Origin: a bacterium
GTDB lineage: Bacteria > Cyanobacteriota > Vampirovibrionia > Gastranaerophilales > JAILCC01
Reading direction: 5' to 3'
NCBI GenBank assembly: GCA_024680555.1
Contig: JAILCC010000016.1
Coordinates: forward strand, 124,001-188,000
Length of the DNA stretch: 64,000 bases
Shown here: piece after piece, positions 60,824-64,000 of the stretch
Layout of the letters: each line of letters starts with the position of its first letter
How positions within the stretch are numbered: position 1 is the stretch's first letter
The notes under the pieces: model-generated
The model's database searches: none
Seen by the model: the letters and a program-made list of their open reading frames with translations, nothing else
Told to the model about the DNA's origin: nothing
Program-made: the position numbers and the translations under genes

Positions 60824-63661
60824 CTATCCTTCTACCGCTTCAACACAATCATCGCAAAGTGTCGGGTGCTCGGAATTGTTACCTAATACTCTATACTTCC
60901 AACATCTTTCGCATTTTTCGCCGAGAGCCTTTGTAACTTTTACGGTTATTCCATCTTCTTCAAGCGTATTAAGAACTTCTTTTTCCGGTTCTTTTCCTAT
61001 AAATGCTTGAGAAGTAATAAATATGTCGCACAATACTTTTTCACTGTCTGACAAGTATTTTGCAAGTTTTTCGTCCGCAACAGTCAAATATACTGCAACT
61101 TCCAAAGAACTGCCTACTTTTTTGTCAGCTCTCAAGGGCTCAATTGCCTTTGTAACAACTTCTCTGACCTTGAGGATTTGTGTCCATTTTTCTTCAATTT
61201 CAGGATTTACCCATTTTGCATTAGGAGTACACCAATTTGCAAGAAGAATACTTTCTAAGCCGCCCGACTGCATTTCGGGAACATAAGACCAAATATCTTC
61301 CGCCTGGTGCGGCATAACAGGAACCATCATTTTCAAAATAACAAGCATAGTTTCATACAAAACAGTCTGCACTGCTCGCCTTGAAACTGATTTTTTGCCT
61401 GCTGTATAGAGTCTGTCTTTTACAATATCAAGATAAAACGCACTCAAATCAACTGCAGCAAAGTTTTGCAAATATTGGAAATATTTATAAAACTCATAAT
61501 CATTAAATGCTTGCGTTACATTTTCTATCAAAATATTGAGCTTATGAAGTGCAAACTTATCAATTTCCTGAAGATTTTCATAATCAACATAATCAGTTTT
61601 TGGATCAAAATCAAATAGGTTTCCTACCAAAAATCTCATTGTATTTCTTACTTTTTTAAATACTTCAAGAAGTTGTTTAACAATATTATCGCCAATTTTT
61701 ATATCGTTTCTGTAATCAACACTTGCGGCCCATAATCTTAGAATATCTGCGCCGTAATTTTTAATAATATCATCAGGACGAATATAGTTCCCCAGAGATT
61801 TTGACATTTTTCTGCCGTCCTCGCCAAATACAAACCCGTGGGTCAAGACCGTTTTGTATGGAGCTTTATCTTGGACCGCAATTGATATAAGCAAAGAAGA
61901 CTGGAACCAGCCTCTGTGTTGGTCAGAACCTTCCAAATACATATCTACCGGTGTATGGCCAAGTTCCTCTGCTCTTTTTTCAACAACCGCTCTCCACGTT
62001 ACACCAGAGTCAAACCATACATCCATAATGTCATTTTCTTTTTTAAAATGAGTTTTTCCGCACTTAGGACACTTAAATCCTTGCGGCAAAAGCTCTTGGG
62101 CGGAATATTTTACCCATGCGTCGGAGCTTTCTTTTTCAAATATTTTTGCAACATTTTCAATTGTTTCATCAGTAACAATAGCTTCACCGCAATCTTCACA
62201 ATAGAAAACAGGAATAGGAACGCCCCACGCACGTTGTCTTGAAATACACCAATCCGTACGACTTTCAACCATATTGCCTATTCTTGCTTCACCGCCTGCG
62301 GGTATCCATTCTATATTTTTGATAGCTTCAAGAGCTCTTCCTCTAAATTTATCAACTTTTACAAACCATTGCGGAGTAGCTCTGTATATAACAGGATTTT
62401 TACAACGCCAACAATGAGGATAGCTGTGCTGAATATCTTGCGCTTTTAATAGTGCCCCGCAGTTTTTTAATTTTTCTATAACAATATTATTTCCTTTGTA
62501 ATAAGGAACACCTTCTAGGTCAGGGTCTTGAACTTCTGAAGTCCAAACACCTTTACTATCAAGAGGTGAGAACACTTCTATGCCATACTTACAACCAACT
62601 TCATAGTCCTCAAGACCATGTCCGGGAGCGGTATGAACCGCACCTGTACCTGCATCAAGCGTAACGTGTTCACCCAATATTATTGGAGAAAACCTGTTTA
62701 CAAGCGGATGCTTAGCTTTTAACAATTCCAAATCAGCACCCGTACAAGAGCCAATAACATTTATATCACTCTCTTGCCATTCAACATCAGCGAGGAAGCT
62801 TCCCAAAAGCCCTTGCGCAATTACATACACTTCATTTCCATATTCAAAGAAAGTATATTCAAATCTCGGATGTAAACATATTGCCATATTGGAAGGAATT
62901 GTCCAAGGTGTTGTTGTCCAAATGACGGCATATACATCTTTTCCTTTGGTATCAGCGAAATTGTTTATTTTAGCAACGCTTTCATCGTCAAACTTAAATC
63001 TTACATAGATAGATGTTGAAGTATGGTCTGCATATTCAACTTCCGCTTCCGCAAGAGCAGTCTCACAAGAAGCACACCAATATACAGGTTTCAAACCTTT
63101 TTCGATATATCCTTTTTTATACATATCGCCAAAAACTCTGACTTGTTCAGCTTCAAACTCAGGTTTGATAGTCAAATACGGATTTTCCCAATTGCCCCAA
63201 ACGCCAAGTCTTTTAAACTCATTTTCTTGACCTATCAAGCTGCTTTGAGCATATTCACGGCATTTTTGGCGAAGTTCCAACGGAGTTAGCGCATCTCTGC
63301 CGCCTTTGATATTTTTTACAACTTTGTTTTCAATAGGCAAGCCATGCCCGTCATACCCCGGAACAAAAGGAGCATAATAGCCTGACAAGGCTTTGTATTT
63401 TGTTAATATATCTTTTAGAATTTTGTTAAGTGCAGTACCAACGTGAATTTTTTCGGAACTCAAATACGGAGGCCCGTCATGAAGAATAAAAGAATTTGTT
63501 TTATCACGCTGCGCAAGATTTTTTTCATATATAGAATGTTCTTCCCAAAATTTTTGTATTTCAGGTTCTCTCTGAGTTGCATTTGCTCTCATGGGAAGGT
63601 CTGTCTGGGGCAAATTCAACGTGTTTTTATAATCATGTTTTTGTTGTTCTTCTACTGTCAT
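60824..63661 (-). CDS. ileS: Isoleucyl-tRNA synthetase
   Basis: IleS (945 aa) charges tRNA-Ile and edits valine. Class I sites: HVGT (the HIGH motif with a final Thr, seen in part of the IleRS family) in DGPPYLSSEKIHVGTAL, and KMSKS in GRKMSKSLGN. The C-terminal zinc finger CERCWKYR..CDDC is present. ATG 63661 was chosen: GGAG lies 8 bases upstream, and the earlier in-frame start adds hydrophobic residues not seen in the family. It is the first of four genes (two DUF3592-like genes and prfB) transcribed together. Confidence 0.95.
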   Translation of the reverse strand: MTVEEQQKHDYKNTLNLPQTDLPMRANATQREPEIQKFWEEHSIYEKNLAQRDKTNSFILHDGPPYLSSEKIHVGTALNKILKDILTKYKALSGYYAPFVPGYDGHGLPIENKVVKNIKGGRDALTPLELRQKCREYAQSSLIGQENEFKRLGVWGNWENPYLTIKPEFEAEQVRVFGDMYKKGYIEKGLKPVYWCASCETALAEAEVEYADHTSTSIYVRFKFDDESVAKINNFADTKGKDVYAVIWTTTPWTIPSNMAICLHPRFEYTFFEYGNEVYVIAQGLLGSFLADVEWQESDINVIGSCTGADLELLKAKHPLVNRFSPIILGEHVTLDAGTGAVHTAPGHGLEDYEVGCKYGIEVFSPLDSKGVWTSEVQDPDLEGVPYYKGNNIVIEKLKNCGALLKAQDIQHSYPHCWRCKNPVIYRATPQWFVKVDKFRGRALEAIKNIEWIPAGGEARIGNMVESRTDWCISRQRAWGVPIPVFYCEDCGEAIVTDETIENVAKIFEKESSDAWVKYSAQELLPQGFKCPKCGKTHFKKENDIMDVWFDSGVTWRAVVEKRAEELGHTPVDMYLEGSDQHRGWFQSSLLISIAVQDKAPYKTVLTHGFVFGEDGRKMSKSLGNYIRPDDIIKNYGADILRLWAASVDYRNDIKIGDNIVKQLLEVFKKVRNTMRFLVGNLFDFDPKTDYVDYENLQEIDKFALHKLNILIENVTQAFNDYEFYKYFQYLQNFAAVDLSAFYLDIVKDRLYTAGKKSVSRRAVQTVLYETMLVILKMMVPVMPHQAEDIWSYVPEMQSGGLESILLANWCTPNAKWVNPEIEEKWTQILKVREVVTKAIEPLRADKKVGSSLEVAVYLTVADEKLAKYLSDSEKVLCDIFITSQAFIGKEPEKEVLNTLEEDGITVKVTKALGEKCERCWKYRVLGNNSEHPTLCDDCVEAVEG

Positions 63662-63734
63662 TTTTATACTCCGCTTTTTGGCTACATAACTAAGTAAGAG
63701 TATAAAATAAAAACAGTCGATAATCAAATAAAAA

Positions 63735-64000
63735 TCAAGCGTTTTTTAGGGTTTTTATCAAAGATTTGGCACAGCGTGCGCCCACTACCAAGGTCAGTTC
63801 ATCTTCAGAAGCCGCCATTATGCCTTTTATATCCTTGAATGCATCAAAAAGCTTTCTCTTTCTCGACTCTCCAAGGTAGGGAACATTGTCTAAAATACTC
63901 GACAATGCCTGAGTTTCCCGAAGTTTTCTATGAAAAGAAATTGCAAACCTGTGAGCCTCATCCCTTATTTTTTGGAAAAAGAACAGGGCCGGACTGGAAT
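63735..64000 (-). CDS. uvrC: UvrABC system protein C, C-terminal fragment
   Basis: Only the last 87 codons or so are in the window; the gene continues past its end. The reading frame gives ALFFFQKIRDEAHRFAISF, the conserved UvrC RNase-H-like end, followed by SSILDNVPYLGESRKRKL and FKDIKGIMAASEDELTLV, the helix-hairpin-helix region. UvrC makes the incisions of nucleotide-excision repair. The stop lies 73 bp from the ileS start. The fragment was not among the given frames because it runs off the edge. Confidence 0.9.
   Translation of the reverse strand, partial: SSPALFFFQKIRDEAHRFAISFHRKLRETQALSSILDNVPYLGESRKRKLFDAFKDIKGIMAASEDELTLVVGARCAKSLIKTLKNA

Noticed and set aside
60824..63661. IleRS HIGH motif ending in Thr as a loss of function
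   Set aside because: HxGT is known in part of the IleRS family and the other motifs are intact.
1..64000. tRNA, rRNA, CRISPR arrays, insertion sequences or prophage
   Set aside because: Reading all intergenic spaces by eye showed no cloverleaf with TTCGA-loop features, no repeat-spacer array and no transposase or phage genes.

Overview
The window is AT-rich bacterial DNA from an organism with an outer membrane (LptD, TolC, an RND efflux system). I infer the gut branch of non-photosynthetic Cyanobacteria (Melainabacteria/Vampirovibrionia, Gastranaerophilales type). The inference rests on gene content, on prepilin-like proteins with an AFTLAETLITL-type segment, on many small orphan proteins, and on dense head-to-tail packing with 0-10 bp gaps. 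TGA is a normal stop, as the RF2 frameshift site shows. I saw no tRNA, rRNA, insertion sequence, prophage or CRISPR array.

Layout. 1-2.0 kb: two tandem EF-hand membrane proteins, a terminator, and two near-identical 126-bp palindromic repeats. 2.0-7.0 kb: lptD-accD-accA on the minus strand, divergent from hemW. 7.0-11.4 kb: a palindromic element, a large EF-hand/coiled-coil protein with a sigma-28-type promoter, and three small orphan genes. 11.5-17.6 kb: a complete MFP-RND-TolC efflux operon with a short extra gene. 17.6-19.8 kb: a previously uncalled 6S RNA candidate with its own promoter, then a second EF-hand protein with three thioredoxin-like modules and a matching sigma-28-type promoter. 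19.9-29.7 kb: yajQ-rimO, a prepilin-like gene, a secreted protein, glyQ-tatD, a cysteine-rich repeat protein, an oppF-like ATPase, a small orphan and a TPR protein. 29.8-34.3 kb: a receiver protein, coaC and coaB, divergent from a large GAF histidine kinase. 34.3-45.8 kb: tyrS with an HTH/zinc-ribbon gene, ispH-rpsA, two paralogous small proteins, nrnA, a BrkB/YihY membrane protein, a radical SAM enzyme, ssb-dtnK-pdxA and rsmA. 45.9-53.1 kb: glutamate-cysteine ligase, two more small orphans, gcvPB, rpmH-rnpA-yidD, a pilin-like gene, purB and a glycine-zipper envelope protein. 53.2-58.7 kb: HEAT-queC-DUF366-SPOR-fumarase and a protein with an HEFRH motif. 58.7-64 kb, minus strand: uvrC (partial), ileS, two DUF3592-like genes and prfB with its programmed frameshift.

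The most novel items are: (1) two EF-hand/thioredoxin-like/coiled-coil proteins, each behind a TAAA-N15/16-GCCGATAA promoter, so probably co-regulated with a motility or late regulon; (2) a 6S RNA candidate at about 17.64-17.81 kb; (3) five small proteins sharing only a short N-terminal motif, M-[QK]-[VI]-x-x-[IV]-x(3-5)-[NS]-[FY]; (4) large palindromic intergenic elements, one recently duplicated; (5) a secreted protein with six cysteine-rich repeats; and (6) an orphan protein with an HEFRH metalloprotease-like motif.
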